13,639 nt of DNA from the NCBI GenBank assembly GCA_946497585.1, contig CAMMLF010000037.1, forward strand, positions 1-13,639. The letters run 5' to 3'. The DNA is from an uncultured Clostridium sp. Lineage in GTDB: Bacteria > Bacillota > Clostridia > TANB77 > CAG-508. The notes beneath the pieces were generated by a model. The model did not search any database. It was not told the DNA's origin and worked only from the letters and a program-made list of their open reading frames with translations. The position numbers and the translations under genes are program-made. How positions within the stretch are numbered: the first letter of the stretch is position 1; each line of letters starts with the position of its first letter. Below, piece by piece: positions 7,181 to 13,573 of this stretch.

Positions 7181-8557
7181 TTATTGTAAAACCTTTGTAG
7201 TTAAATATTCTACAAAATTATCCCTGCTTAGTGGCTTAGCATAATAATACCCTTGTGCCATATCGCATCCCATATTCTTTAAAATATCTACTTGTTCTTT
7301 GTTTTCTACACCTTCTGCAACAGTTTTAATATTAAAATCTTTAGCCATATCTATAATGTATTTTACTAGATTGCTTTCATCAATTCTATCTATAAATGAT
7401 TTATCTATTTTAAGTACATCAATGTTTAAATCTTGCAACATATTAAGTGATGAATATCCTGTTCCAAAATCGTCTAAAGCAATTGTAAAGCCTTTTTGTT
7501 TCATATCTTTAGTTATTTGCTTTAAATCGATTCCTTTATATACTGAGGCACTTTCTGTGATTTCTAACTCAATAAGCTCACGTGGTACATTTGTTTGCTT
7601 TACCATATCGTAATATTCCATAATAAAGTTATCATAGGCAAAATGTTCTTTAGATATATTGATAGAAGCGGTAATAAAAAAGTTATTATTAAATGGTTCG
7701 TTATTATTGTTCTTATGGTTACAGTTATTTAAAAAAGTTTTTTCTTTCATTAATTTATTTATATATTGTATATCTTCACAGGCTTTTTGAAATATATATT
7801 TATCTAGTTTGATTATAAACCTATTCTTTTCAAACAACGGTACAAATTTATTAGGAGAAATAATTCTACCTTCTCTAAACCATCTAACTAAAGCTTCACA
7901 TGATGTAATTTTATTGGTTTTTAAATCTATTTTAGGTTGATAAAAAACTTTAAACTCACCGTTCTCTAATGCTTCTTCCATTATTTCTTCAATTTTTTGC
8001 TCTTCTAATATAACCGTTTCTGTTTCCTCGCTATACATATTATATTTTTTATTATAGTCTCCAATAATTTCATCATGTGCAGTCATTGCTTTATCAATAG
8101 CTAGAAGAATATTTTCATCATTTTTAATTTTATATATTCCTATAATAGGATAAATATTGTAAATTTCTCCATTTACTTCAATGTGCCTAAGACTATTAAA
8201 TAGATTATCTGCTATATTGTTTATTTCTTCAAATGTCTCAATAAGTATAGCAAAAATATCATTAGAAAATCTGCAAATTATATTATTATAATTTTTTAAA
8301 ATTTGAGCTAATTCTTTAGCTAATTGAATTATAAGTTCCCTCCCTGTATCATGTCCATAATAGCTATTAAAAGTTCTAAACTTTTCTATATCTAGTATTA
8401 AAATATATTTTGTCGTAGTATTATTTTGTATGAATTTGCTTCCTTCTTTGCAAAAGTAATAATAATTTCCCAAGCCAGTAAAAGGGTCTATATATGCTAA
8501 ATTATATAGACTAATCTTTTTATTATTTGAAAACGGTAAATAATATCTTTGAGCCAT
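7181..8557 (-). CDS. Degenerate GGDEF plus EAL protein, probable c-di-GMP phosphodiesterase
   Basis: A 458-residue cytoplasmic protein with two domains. The GGDEF-like domain (about 20-180) keeps DPFTGLGN and the D56-x-E-K-F strand, but the signature loop is S98-N-D-I-F102 in place of GGDEF, so diguanylate cyclase activity is unlikely; such domains often bind GTP and regulate the partner. The EAL domain (about 189-455) has E221-A-L, an Asn in the SINIS strand, ELEITES, LDDFGTGYSSL (an intact loop 6), a Lys in LKIDKSFI, VAEGVEN and QGYYYAKPL, which matches an active c-di-GMP phosphodiesterase. There is no membrane segment or sensory domain ahead of it. ATG 8557 follows AGGAGG. It probably lowers c-di-GMP and so affects motility, adhesion or surface proteins. 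It heads the minus-strand series and is divergent from the small exported protein at 8757. Confidence 0.9.
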   Translation of the reverse strand: MAQRYYLPFSNNKKISLYNLAYIDPFTGLGNYYYFCKEGSKFIQNNTTTKYILILDIEKFRTFNSYYGHDTGRELIIQLAKELAQILKNYNNIICRFSNDIFAILIETFEEINNIADNLFNSLRHIEVNGEIYNIYPIIGIYKIKNDENILLAIDKAMTAHDEIIGDYNKKYNMYSEETETVILEEQKIEEIMEEALENGEFKVFYQPKIDLKTNKITSCEALVRWFREGRIISPNKFVPLFEKNRFIIKLDKYIFQKACEDIQYINKLMKEKTFLNNCNHKNNNNEPFNNNFFITASINISKEHFAYDNFIMEYYDMVKQTNVPRELIELEITESASVYKGIDLKQITKDMKQKGFTIALDDFGTGYSSLNMLQDLNIDVLKIDKSFIDRIDESNLVKYIIDMAKDFNIKTVAEGVENKEQVDILKNMGCDMAQGYYYAKPLSRDNFVEYLTTKVLQ

Positions 8558-8585
8558 ACTTTTAACCTCCTAATGTAATAAATAA

Positions 8586-8616
8586 AAACATTAAAATACT
8601 GCTGAGCTGAATGTTT
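8586..8616 (-). other. Weak leader hairpin before the GGDEF/EAL gene
   Basis: AAACATT (8586-8592) pairs with AATGTTT (8610-8616) around a 17-nt loop. On the minus strand the stem is followed by TTATTTATTAC and then the ribosome binding site of the downstream gene. It may be a leader structure. It lacks the conserved core of the c-di-GMP riboswitch classes, and the stem is short and AT-rich. Confidence 0.25.
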
Positions 8617-8694
8617 AAAACTCCCTTATTGCATACAAAGTGTTAATATTATTTTGTCTGAATTTAACATTTTTATGTCATTTTCAAAAAAGTA

Positions 8695-8723
8695 TGGACT
8701 TTTTTTATTTTATATATTATTAT
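8695..8723 (+). promoter_or_regulatory. Possible promoter for the Asn/Thr-rich protein gene
   Basis: TGGACT (8695-8700), a 17-nt spacer and TATTAT (8718-8723) precede the ATG at 8757 by about 33 bases. The -35 matches at four of six positions. Several other A/T hexamers nearby could also act as a -10. Confidence 0.3.
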
Positions 8724-8756
8724 ATTAATGTTAATAAACTTTAGGAGGAATTGTTT

Positions 8757-9158
8757 ATGTTAAATTTGAAAAAAATTATAGTTTTAATTATAACACTTTT
8801 ATTTTGTACAAGCGTTGTATTCGCTACAGATATTGATATGAATTTAACCTCTGGTAATGTAGCTGCAAATGATGTAAATAATGAAACTACAAATGAAACA
8901 GCTGGAAATGGTACAGCAACAAATAATATAGATACAACAAATACAGTTGCAGGTGGTTCTAGTAATACAGTTTCAAATTCTAATACTTTATCTGGAACAA
9001 GTGCTGAAACAAATGCTAATGTTCAAAGTGTAAATAATATAAATGATGTAAATACTTCAACTTTAGAAATTAATCAAATTTTGAATATATTTTTAATTGC
9101 AATAGGTTTAATTTTAGTTTTACTTGCAATTGCAATATTAATTAGATTAAGGAAGTAA
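8757..9158 (+). CDS. Small exported Asn/Thr/Ser-rich protein with C-terminal membrane anchor
   Basis: A 133-residue protein I do not recognise. It has a classic signal peptide: a Lys pair, a hydrophobic stretch and VVFA-T, giving cleavage near residue 24. The outer part is about 84 residues, of which about 45 are Asn, Thr or Ser (20, 16 and 9 by hand count), with no Cys. A membrane helix of about 22 residues follows, then a basic tail, RLRK. The expected topology is outside-in with only the tail in the cytoplasm. The low-complexity ectodomain looks like a flexible, possibly glycosylated stalk; that is inference. I use ATG 8757, eight bases after AGGAGG (8743-8748), rather than the in-frame TTG at 8751. 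It has the same layout as the protein at 13151-13573, though the outer regions differ. Confidence 0.72.
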   Translation: MLNLKKIIVLIITLLFCTSVVFATDIDMNLTSGNVAANDVNNETTNETAGNGTATNNIDTTNTVAGGSSNTVSNSNTLSGTSAETNANVQSVNNINDVNTSTLEINQILNIFLIAIGLILVLLAIAILIRLRK

Positions 9159-9163
9159 AGTTT

Positions 9164-9200
9164 AAATGCCAATATATATTGGCATTTTATTTTATTTTAT
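9164..9200. terminator. Palindromic terminator between convergent genes
   Basis: Positions 9164-9187 are a perfect 24-base palindrome centred on ATATAT, with GCC/GGC clamps. On the plus strand it runs into TTATTTTATTTTATT, a fair U-tract that ends the small exported protein gene. On the minus strand, after smpB, the following tract is short (AAAC), so termination that way would be weaker. Confidence 0.75.
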
Positions 9201-9652
9201 TGTTTCATATATCTTTCAATTTTTCTTTGAGCCTCTTTCTTCTTTAAATCTTCACGCTTATCATATAATTTTTTACCTCTACCTATTCCAAGCTCAAGCT
9301 TAACAAAATTGCCTTTAAAATATATTTTTGTTGGAACTAATGCAAAGCCCTTTTGAGTAGTCATACCAATTAATTTATGTATTTCACGTTTATTTAACAA
9401 CAGCTTTTTAGGACGAAGCGGATCTTTATTAAAAATATTTCCATGTTCATATGGACTTATATTCATTGAATAAACATACACTTCTCCATTTTTTTCAATA
9501 GTGGCATAACTATCTTTTAAATTAACTTTGCCGGCTCTAATAGACTTTATTTCTGTTCCATAAAGCACAATTCCTGCTTCAATTGTTTCTATTATTTCAA
9601 AATTATGATATGCATTTGGATTTTTTGCTATTATTCTATTTTCTTTATTCAT
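9197..9652 (-). CDS. smpB: SsrA-binding protein SmpB
   Basis: A 151-residue RNA-binding protein, normal length for the family. It binds tmRNA and delivers it to stalled ribosomes for trans-translation. Typical features are the opening IIAKNPNAYHNFEIIETIEAGI, the GTEIKSIRAGKVNLKDSYA block, PLRPKKLLLNKREI, the KGFALVPTKIYFK strand, the GRGKKLYDKRE segment and a Lys/Arg-rich helical tail. The longer reading from 9682 has no ribosome binding site, whereas ATG 9652 is preceded by GAAAGGA at about six bases. It follows the amidase gene by 82 bases on the same strand and may share its transcript. No tmRNA gene is seen in this window. Confidence 0.95.
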   Translation of the reverse strand: MNKENRIIAKNPNAYHNFEIIETIEAGIVLYGTEIKSIRAGKVNLKDSYATIEKNGEVYVYSMNISPYEHGNIFNKDPLRPKKLLLNKREIHKLIGMTTQKGFALVPTKIYFKGNFVKLELGIGRGKKLYDKREDLKKKEAQRKIERYMKQ

Positions 9653-9734
9653 TTTATTCCTTTCAATTAAATTGTTAACCATTATGTCTATTTAAAGTGC
9701 TTCTATAAATATTATCTTGCTAATTATTATAGAA

Positions 9735-10493
9735 TTAAACATTATTGCCTGCTATAGTGTTTGTATTATCGTTTGTAGATTCTATCTCTTCGAAATATGC
9801 TTTTATTCCATTGTATATTCCTTCCACAATTTTATCTTGATAAGTATCAGTCACTAGCTTTTGTCTTTCCTTTGTGCTCGATAAAAATCCTGTTTCTATA
9901 AGGCAAGATGCCATTTCTGTTTTAGTAATTACAATAAGTCCTGTGCTTTCTTTTGTGCCCAAATCTTCTGCGTCTGTTGCACTAATTACATTTTCTTGTA
10001 TATTTTCAGCCAAAATTTTGCTTACAGTATCTTTTTCAGGATTATACCATGTTTCAATACCGTTTGTAACAGTATCATCTTCTAATGCGTTTTGATGAAT
10101 ACTTACAAAAATATCCGCATTATTTCTATTGGCTATTCTTGCACGTTCATTCAAATATACATTTACATCTTCCGTTCTTGTCATTATAACTTGTGTATAT
10201 TCTTGAGATAATTTTTCTTGCAACTTTTTTGCAATTTGTAAATCAATATTCTTTTCTAATACATTACCAAATATGCAACCCGGCTCTTCTTCCCCACCGT
10301 GCCCTGCATCAATTACAATACATTTATTTATTTTAGTTGGACCACTATATGCAATGGTCTCGGCTGTTTGTTCTTTAGGCTTTACGCTATTATATATGCA
10401 AGCTGTAATAATTAAAATGATGATTATAAAAACTAATCCAACTCTTCTTCTATTTAACTTTCTTTTCTTTGTTCTTTTGTATCTTTTATTCAT
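9735..10493 (-). CDS. N-acetylmuramoyl-L-alanine amidase (Amidase_3, CwlD-like)
   Basis: A 252-residue zinc amidase that cleaves the bond between N-acetylmuramate and L-alanine in peptidoglycan. The N terminus is strongly basic, followed by one hydrophobic helix (about 18-34), so the enzyme is expected to be tethered on the outer face of the membrane, or exported if cleaved. The catalytic domain (about 57-235) has all expected ligands: H65 in VIDAGHGG, E80 in VLEKNIDL, H133 in SIHQNA and the catalytic E200 in LIETGFLS. Its compact size with no cell-wall-binding repeats resembles CwlD, which makes muramic-delta-lactam in spore cortex. A sporulation role is only suggested, because other single-domain amidases look alike. 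ATG 10493 follows AAAGGA. It has its own extended -10 promoter. Confidence 0.9.
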   Translation of the reverse strand: MNKRYKRTKKRKLNRRRVGLVFIIIILIITACIYNSVKPKEQTAETIAYSGPTKINKCIVIDAGHGGEEEPGCIFGNVLEKNIDLQIAKKLQEKLSQEYTQVIMTRTEDVNVYLNERARIANRNNADIFVSIHQNALEDDTVTNGIETWYNPEKDTVSKILAENIQENVISATDAEDLGTKESTGLIVITKTEMASCLIETGFLSSTKERQKLVTDTYQDKIVEGIYNGIKAYFEEIESTNDNTNTIAGNNV

Positions 10494-10532
10494 AAAGTTC
10501 CTTTCTTTAAAAGGTAAGTTTTAATTTTTCTT

Positions 10533-10561
10533 AGTATATCATATAATTTTTAAAATATCCA
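10533..10561 (-). promoter_or_regulatory. Extended -10 promoter for the amidase gene
   Basis: On the minus strand: TGGATA (10561-10556), a 17-nt spacer, and TATACT (10538-10533) preceded by TGA, an extended -10. It lies about 40 bases before ATG 10493, just past the terminator of the gene upstream. Confidence 0.55.
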
Positions 10562-10572
10562 TATTTTTGCAT

Positions 10573-10620
10573 AAAAAAACAATAATGAGATAAGATTTGT
10601 TTTCCTATCTCATTATTGTT
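10573..10620 (-). terminator. Rho-independent terminator for the TPR protein gene
   Basis: A perfect 15-bp stem, AACAATAATGAGATA (10578-10592) with its reverse complement (10606-10620) around a 13-nt loop, runs on the minus strand into seven consecutive T residues. It lies about 90 bases after the stop of the 506-residue protein and insulates it from the amidase gene. Confidence 0.85.
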
Positions 10621-10627
10621 TGGTTGA

Positions 10628-10681
10628 ATAAGAAAAACAAGTTTTCTAATTTTTAGCTAGAAAAAACTCAGAATTTCTTAT
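10628..10681. repeat. Imperfect long hairpin between gene end and terminator
   Basis: ATAAGAAA (10628-10635) matches TTTCTTAT (10674-10681), and inside it AGTTTTCTA (10640-10648) pairs with TAGAAAAAACT (10658-10668) with a two-base bulge. Together they would form a broken stem in the 3' untranslated region of the 506-residue protein gene, next to the true terminator. It may be an RNA-stability element. Confidence 0.35.
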
Positions 10682-10709
10682 CCAAAAAGCTATCAAAGCC
10701 AGTTGACTT

Positions 10710-12230
10710 TTAATAATAACGATATATGGGGTTGTTATCTTTGGGTGGAGTGATTGATTTTAGCAAATTATAAAATGAGTCATCATTCACAGAAAGTTTT
10801 AATATATCTTTCCACTTAACTAAAATATTGCAAAGGTTACACGTTGGAGCACCATTTTTATAATGCTCTTGTAACATTTTCCAAATGGGCTCATCATCAA
10901 CAATCTTGCTTATCCAAGGACACTTTTTATAACATATAACTACATTTAAAGCGTAGTTAATATATTCAAACATATTTCCAAATTCTTTTAGGGTAAAGTA
11001 AATTTGAGCTAACGATATATATGTTCTAAAGAATATTTCATAATCGGTTGTTCTTTCAAGACTAATAATAGTAAATTGTCCTTTGGGTAAGCCTAGTAAT
11101 TCTAATATCATTAGTAAACGATATTTAGCTTCTGTATAAATACCATCTCTAGCATAAAGAAGTGCTAATCTAAAATTTGCCCAAATATTCTTTTTGTTTT
11201 GTACTAGAGCTATTTTATAAGATTCGTATGCACCACTCAAATTTCCACCAATAACAAAATAATAATCTCCAAGCATTGAGTAATACTTACTGACAAATCT
11301 ATCACCATTTAAGCCTTTTCCGCGTATATTGCAAACAATATGTGAAATATATTCTCTCATTGCAAAGTCAGTATCTTTACTCAAAATAGCATTACGTGAA
11401 GCTAAACACCAAAATCCGATAAAATTTTCATCAATATTTTTCATTTTTTTTATAAAAGATATTGTTGAATCTTCGCATAAGTTGTAAATAATAGTAATTC
11501 TATTATTATTAAAAAATTTCCAAGTTGGAGAATGTAATTCTTGGCAAATAAGTGCAGTATTAACAAATGCGTAAATAGCATAAACTGTTTTTAAAGATTG
11601 ACTTACTGGTTGCAATTCATTAAAGAAATCCACAAATCCATTAATACAAAACTCCCAAAATTCGGATGGACGCAAATCAATTCCAAATGCATATGAATTC
11701 AGTTTAGCTAGGGATAAGCTCGTCAAAGATTGTAAGCAAACAAAAATGTTATGCTTGAGATACAAATCAAGAATAAACTTCATCTCTTCTTGCTTTTCTG
11801 TATCTTCATACCATAATTGTTCGACTAACTTTTCCAAAACTTTTCTTCTAAGTTCCTCCTTAGTCTGTACATTTTCAAAGATTTTATCATCCTTTTTTGA
11901 GTTTTTCGAAAATGCTTTTACTGAGAAATCTTTAGATTCTTCTTCTTTTAAAAAGAAGTAATCCAATGCAATCACATTCCTAGCCTTGCTATGCCGAAGC
12001 CATGAGGTATATACGTTATCATCATTATCAAAGGCAGGGCTGAGATTGAGCCAAATGTCCAAATCATAGCTTGGAGTTGCCGTTTTCAGAGCTTCAGTTA
12101 ATTCATCCCATAATTGACAAGCCTCTTCCAAAATCTGAAAGCCTATAAACTCCAAAAAGGTTTTGATATACTCCTTTTCAGAAAGATAAGCTGTGTGATA
12201 AACAAGCCGGATTGTTTGAATGTTAGCCAT
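10710..12230 (-). CDS. Unrecognised TPR protein with N-terminal alpha/beta domain
   Basis: A 506-residue soluble protein that I cannot assign to a named family. Residues 1-100 read as an alternating beta/alpha domain: strand IRLVYHTAY, a long helix to about 40, strand DLDIWLNLS, strand NVIALDYFF. This is loosely like small signalling folds, but no catalytic motif is evident. A Lys/Glu-rich helical segment follows (about 100-160). The middle and C-terminal parts are helical with three TPR-like hairpins (about 314-346, 349-383 and 403-436). Four cysteines, C433-x3-C437 and C464-x2-C467, could bind a metal. There is no signal peptide or membrane helix. ATG 12230 follows AAAAAGGAGG. The gene has its own promoter and terminator, stands alone, and looks somewhat less AT-biased in codon use than its neighbours, which suggests acquisition. 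Regulator, effector or scaffold roles are all possible. Confidence 0.7.
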   Translation of the reverse strand: MANIQTIRLVYHTAYLSEKEYIKTFLEFIGFQILEEACQLWDELTEALKTATPSYDLDIWLNLSPAFDNDDNVYTSWLRHSKARNVIALDYFFLKEEESKDFSVKAFSKNSKKDDKIFENVQTKEELRRKVLEKLVEQLWYEDTEKQEEMKFILDLYLKHNIFVCLQSLTSLSLAKLNSYAFGIDLRPSEFWEFCINGFVDFFNELQPVSQSLKTVYAIYAFVNTALICQELHSPTWKFFNNNRITIIYNLCEDSTISFIKKMKNIDENFIGFWCLASRNAILSKDTDFAMREYISHIVCNIRGKGLNGDRFVSKYYSMLGDYYFVIGGNLSGAYESYKIALVQNKKNIWANFRLALLYARDGIYTEAKYRLLMILELLGLPKGQFTIISLERTTDYEIFFRTYISLAQIYFTLKEFGNMFEYINYALNVVICYKKCPWISKIVDDEPIWKMLQEHYKNGAPTCNLCNILVKWKDILKLSVNDDSFYNLLKSITPPKDNNPIYRYY

Positions 12231-12271
12231 TTTTGTCCTCCTTTTTAATCACGTGCCAAAGATATTTACTT

Positions 12272-12294
12272 GTATTATTTTTAGCTTATAATAC
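12272..12294 (-). other. Leader hairpin in the TPR gene 5' region
   Basis: GTATTAT (12272-12278) pairs with ATAATAC (12288-12294) around a 9-nt loop, within the roughly 85-base untranslated leader. On the minus strand it directly follows a GAGGGAGG sequence that resembles a ribosome binding site but has no ATG after it. A role in expression is possible but unproven. Confidence 0.35.
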
Positions 12295-12323
12295 CTCCCT
12301 CATTTCAAAAAATTTATGCATAT

Positions 12324-12352
12324 AATATATCACAGTTTTCGCAATATTTCAA
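12324..12352 (-). promoter_or_regulatory. Sigma-A promoter for the TPR protein gene
   Basis: On the minus strand: TTGAAA (12352-12347), exactly 17 nt, and TATATT (12329-12324) preceded by TGA, an extended -10. It lies about 95 bases before ATG 12230 and is one of the best promoters in the window, suggesting independent and fairly strong transcription. Confidence 0.65.
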
Positions 12353-12467
12353 TGTTTTAGTTAAAAGTAATATAAAATAAAATCATATAATGGAGTTTTA
12401 GAAGGAACAGCTTACTAAAATAAAGTGTTTTAGAATTTATTAAAATATAATTCATGAATTAGTTAAA

Positions 12468-12785
12468 TTAAAAATTATTTTTTATGTAAGATTTATAAAA
12501 AGATTTAAAATTTCTTTTTTCATGGACAACAAAATGTATGTAAACGATATTTGAAGCTTCGGAAACATCATACACTATTCGATAGCTTTTATAAATAAGT
12601 TCTCTAAAATTCTTGTTTGATAATTCTGGAACATATCGGCCTAAATAAGGAGAGTTTTCTAATTCAGAAATACGAGAATAAATATTTTCTGAAGTTTCAT
12701 TTGCATATTTAATAGAATCTCGAGATATATATTCATATATCGACTCTATATCTTTATGTGCCTCATTTGACATCAAAACTTGCAT
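12468..12785 (-). CDS. RelE/ParE-family toxin
   Basis: A 105-residue type II toxin of the RelE/ParE fold. The helical first half contains HKDIESIYEYISRDS, then ISELENSPYLGRYVPEL and the family strand pattern FRELIYKSYRIVYDV, followed by IVYIHFVVHEKRNF. The ParE-like form is suggested by the long helical N terminus and the L-x-x-SPYLGR turn. Whether it targets gyrase (ParE) or ribosome-bound mRNA (RelE) cannot be settled from sequence. Its ATG at 12785 lies inside the 3' end of the antitoxin gene (23-base overlap), with its ribosome binding site AAAGGATGAG also inside that gene, so translation is coupled. The length is normal and no frameshift is seen. Confidence 0.88.
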   Translation of the reverse strand: MQVLMSNEAHKDIESIYEYISRDSIKYANETSENIYSRISELENSPYLGRYVPELSNKNFRELIYKSYRIVYDVSEASNIVYIHFVVHEKRNFKSFYKSYIKNNF

Positions 12786-12963
12786 ATTTTTTTCTCATCC
12801 TTTCTTTAGATTCTTTTACAGTCATTACTCTGCCATTTTTTATGTCTTCTTGACTTTTTTGTAATTTAGAATGCAAGTATAAAGTATAAATTGCGTCATC
12901 CCAAGTAGTATCATCTGGTAATGTATTAACAGTTGCAAGAATTTCTTGTTTTTTACTAGTCAT
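12763..12963 (-). CDS. Antitoxin of the RelE/ParE toxin-antitoxin pair
   Basis: A 66-residue protein, the upstream partner of the ParE-type toxin. The N-terminal part, up to about residue 38 with LPDDTTWDDAIYTLYLHSKL, is followed by a charged helical tail (QEDIKNGRVMTVKESKERM) that would wrap the toxin. The DDTTWDDAIY pattern is typical of small antitoxins found with ParE-like toxins, but the DNA-binding fold is not obvious. The longer reading from 13011 begins upstream of the probable transcription start. The ATG at 12963 is placed about 11 bases after AGAAAGGA, while the ATG at 12975 touches that site, so I take 12963. A palindromic operator lies just ahead of the gene. Confidence 0.8.
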   Translation of the reverse strand: MTSKKQEILATVNTLPDDTTWDDAIYTLYLHSKLQKSQEDIKNGRVMTVKESKERMRKKYASFDVK

Positions 12964-12989
12964 AATTAATTTCATCCTTTCTAAAAAGT

Positions 12990-13008
12990 TACTAATATTA
13001 GTATAGCA
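12990..13008 (-). promoter_or_regulatory. Toxin-antitoxin promoter and palindromic operator
   Basis: TACTAATATTAGTA (12990-13003) is a perfect 14-bp palindrome. It overlaps the minus-strand -10 TATACT (13005-13000), which carries a TGC extended -10 (13008-13006). No good -35 is present, usual for extended -10 promoters. A repressor bound here would block transcription, as expected for autoregulation by the antitoxin/toxin complex. Confidence 0.6.
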
Positions 13009-13105
13009 CAAATTGATATAAAATACTATTATTTTTAAAATTTTAATGAAAAAAATCTAGATTTTGCCTATTAAAATCTTCCTATTCCATAAAACAAATA
13101 TAATC

Positions 13106-13142
13106 AAAAAAGTGACTTACTTAAATAATAAGCAAATCACTT
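13106..13142 (-). terminator. Rho-independent terminator after the repeat-rich exported protein
   Basis: On the minus strand a 14-bp stem (13142-13129 with 13123-13110), containing two G-U pairs and a 5-nt loop, runs into six T residues (complement of 13111-13106). It starts nine bases after the stop codon of the exported protein gene. Confidence 0.8.
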
Positions 13143-13150
13143 TACATCAC

Positions 13151-13573
13151 TTAATCATCGTTATGTTCTTTCATATATTTGCATATTAGAACAACTGCAA
13201 TAACTACTATGGCAATTAAGATTATCCACATCCATACATCAAGGCTCATACCTAAAAATGTATATCCAGCTGCATTTGCTGTAGTATCACTTATTGCACT
13301 ATTAGTTGTATCAAGAGTATTTCTAACACCATTAACTGTAGTCTCTGTAACATTTTCTACAACGTTACCTACACTTTGAGCAGTATTTTTAGTAGCATCC
13401 CATGTATTTTCTATAGCGTTACCTGTTGTATCTAATGCGTTTTCAACGCCACCTACAACATTTTCTGTTGCCTCTCTTGCAAAGTTAGCCATATTTCCAG
13501 TAGCAAAGACTGTGCTAAAACAAGCTGCAAATATAAATAAAAGAATACTAACAATTAGAATCTTTTTTTGCAT
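13151..13573 (-). CDS. Small exported membrane-tethered protein with amphipathic repeat
   Basis: A 140-residue protein I do not recognise. A signal peptide (KK, hydrophobic core, STVFA-T) is cleavable near residue 24. The outer part (about 25-105) is a regular Asn/Thr/Val-rich helix-like repeat in which Asn recurs at offsets 0, 7, 11, 18, 25, 29 and 36 starting from the NALDTT segment, an 18-residue (7+4+7) period matching five helical turns. It resembles LEA-type or other surface-binding amphipathic helices. A membrane helix follows (about 110-133), then the tail KYMKEHNDD. I use ATG 13573, five bases after AAGGGGGG, and not the longer reading that reaches the window edge without a ribosome binding site. 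Its terminator is adjacent. Overall layout equals that of the protein at 8757-9158. Role unknown; envelope stress protection or a surface stalk are possibilities. Confidence 0.7.
   Translation of the reverse strand: MQKKILIVSILLFIFAACFSTVFATGNMANFAREATENVVGGVENALDTTGNAIENTWDATKNTAQSVGNVVENVTETTVNGVRNTLDTTNSAISDTTANAAGYTFLGMSLDVWMWIILIAIVVIAVVLICKYMKEHNDD

Noticed and set aside
8686..8705. Hairpin AAAAAAGT-ATGG-ACTTTTTT as terminator
   Set aside because: It lies between two divergent gene starts and is made almost only of A/T pairs, so it is more likely promoter background.
8561..8756. c-di-GMP riboswitch upstream of the EAL gene or the exported protein
   Set aside because: No conserved GEMM-type core or recognisable class II pattern is seen; only a weak AT-rich hairpin.
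9653..9734. Terminator between the amidase and smpB genes
   Set aside because: TTCTATAA and TTATAGAA can pair, but the stem is all weak pairs with a wide loop and no T run on the minus strand.
11929..12230. TIR domain at the N terminus of the 506-residue protein
   Set aside because: The strand-helix order is loosely similar, but the TIR catalytic glutamate context and conserved boxes are not visible.
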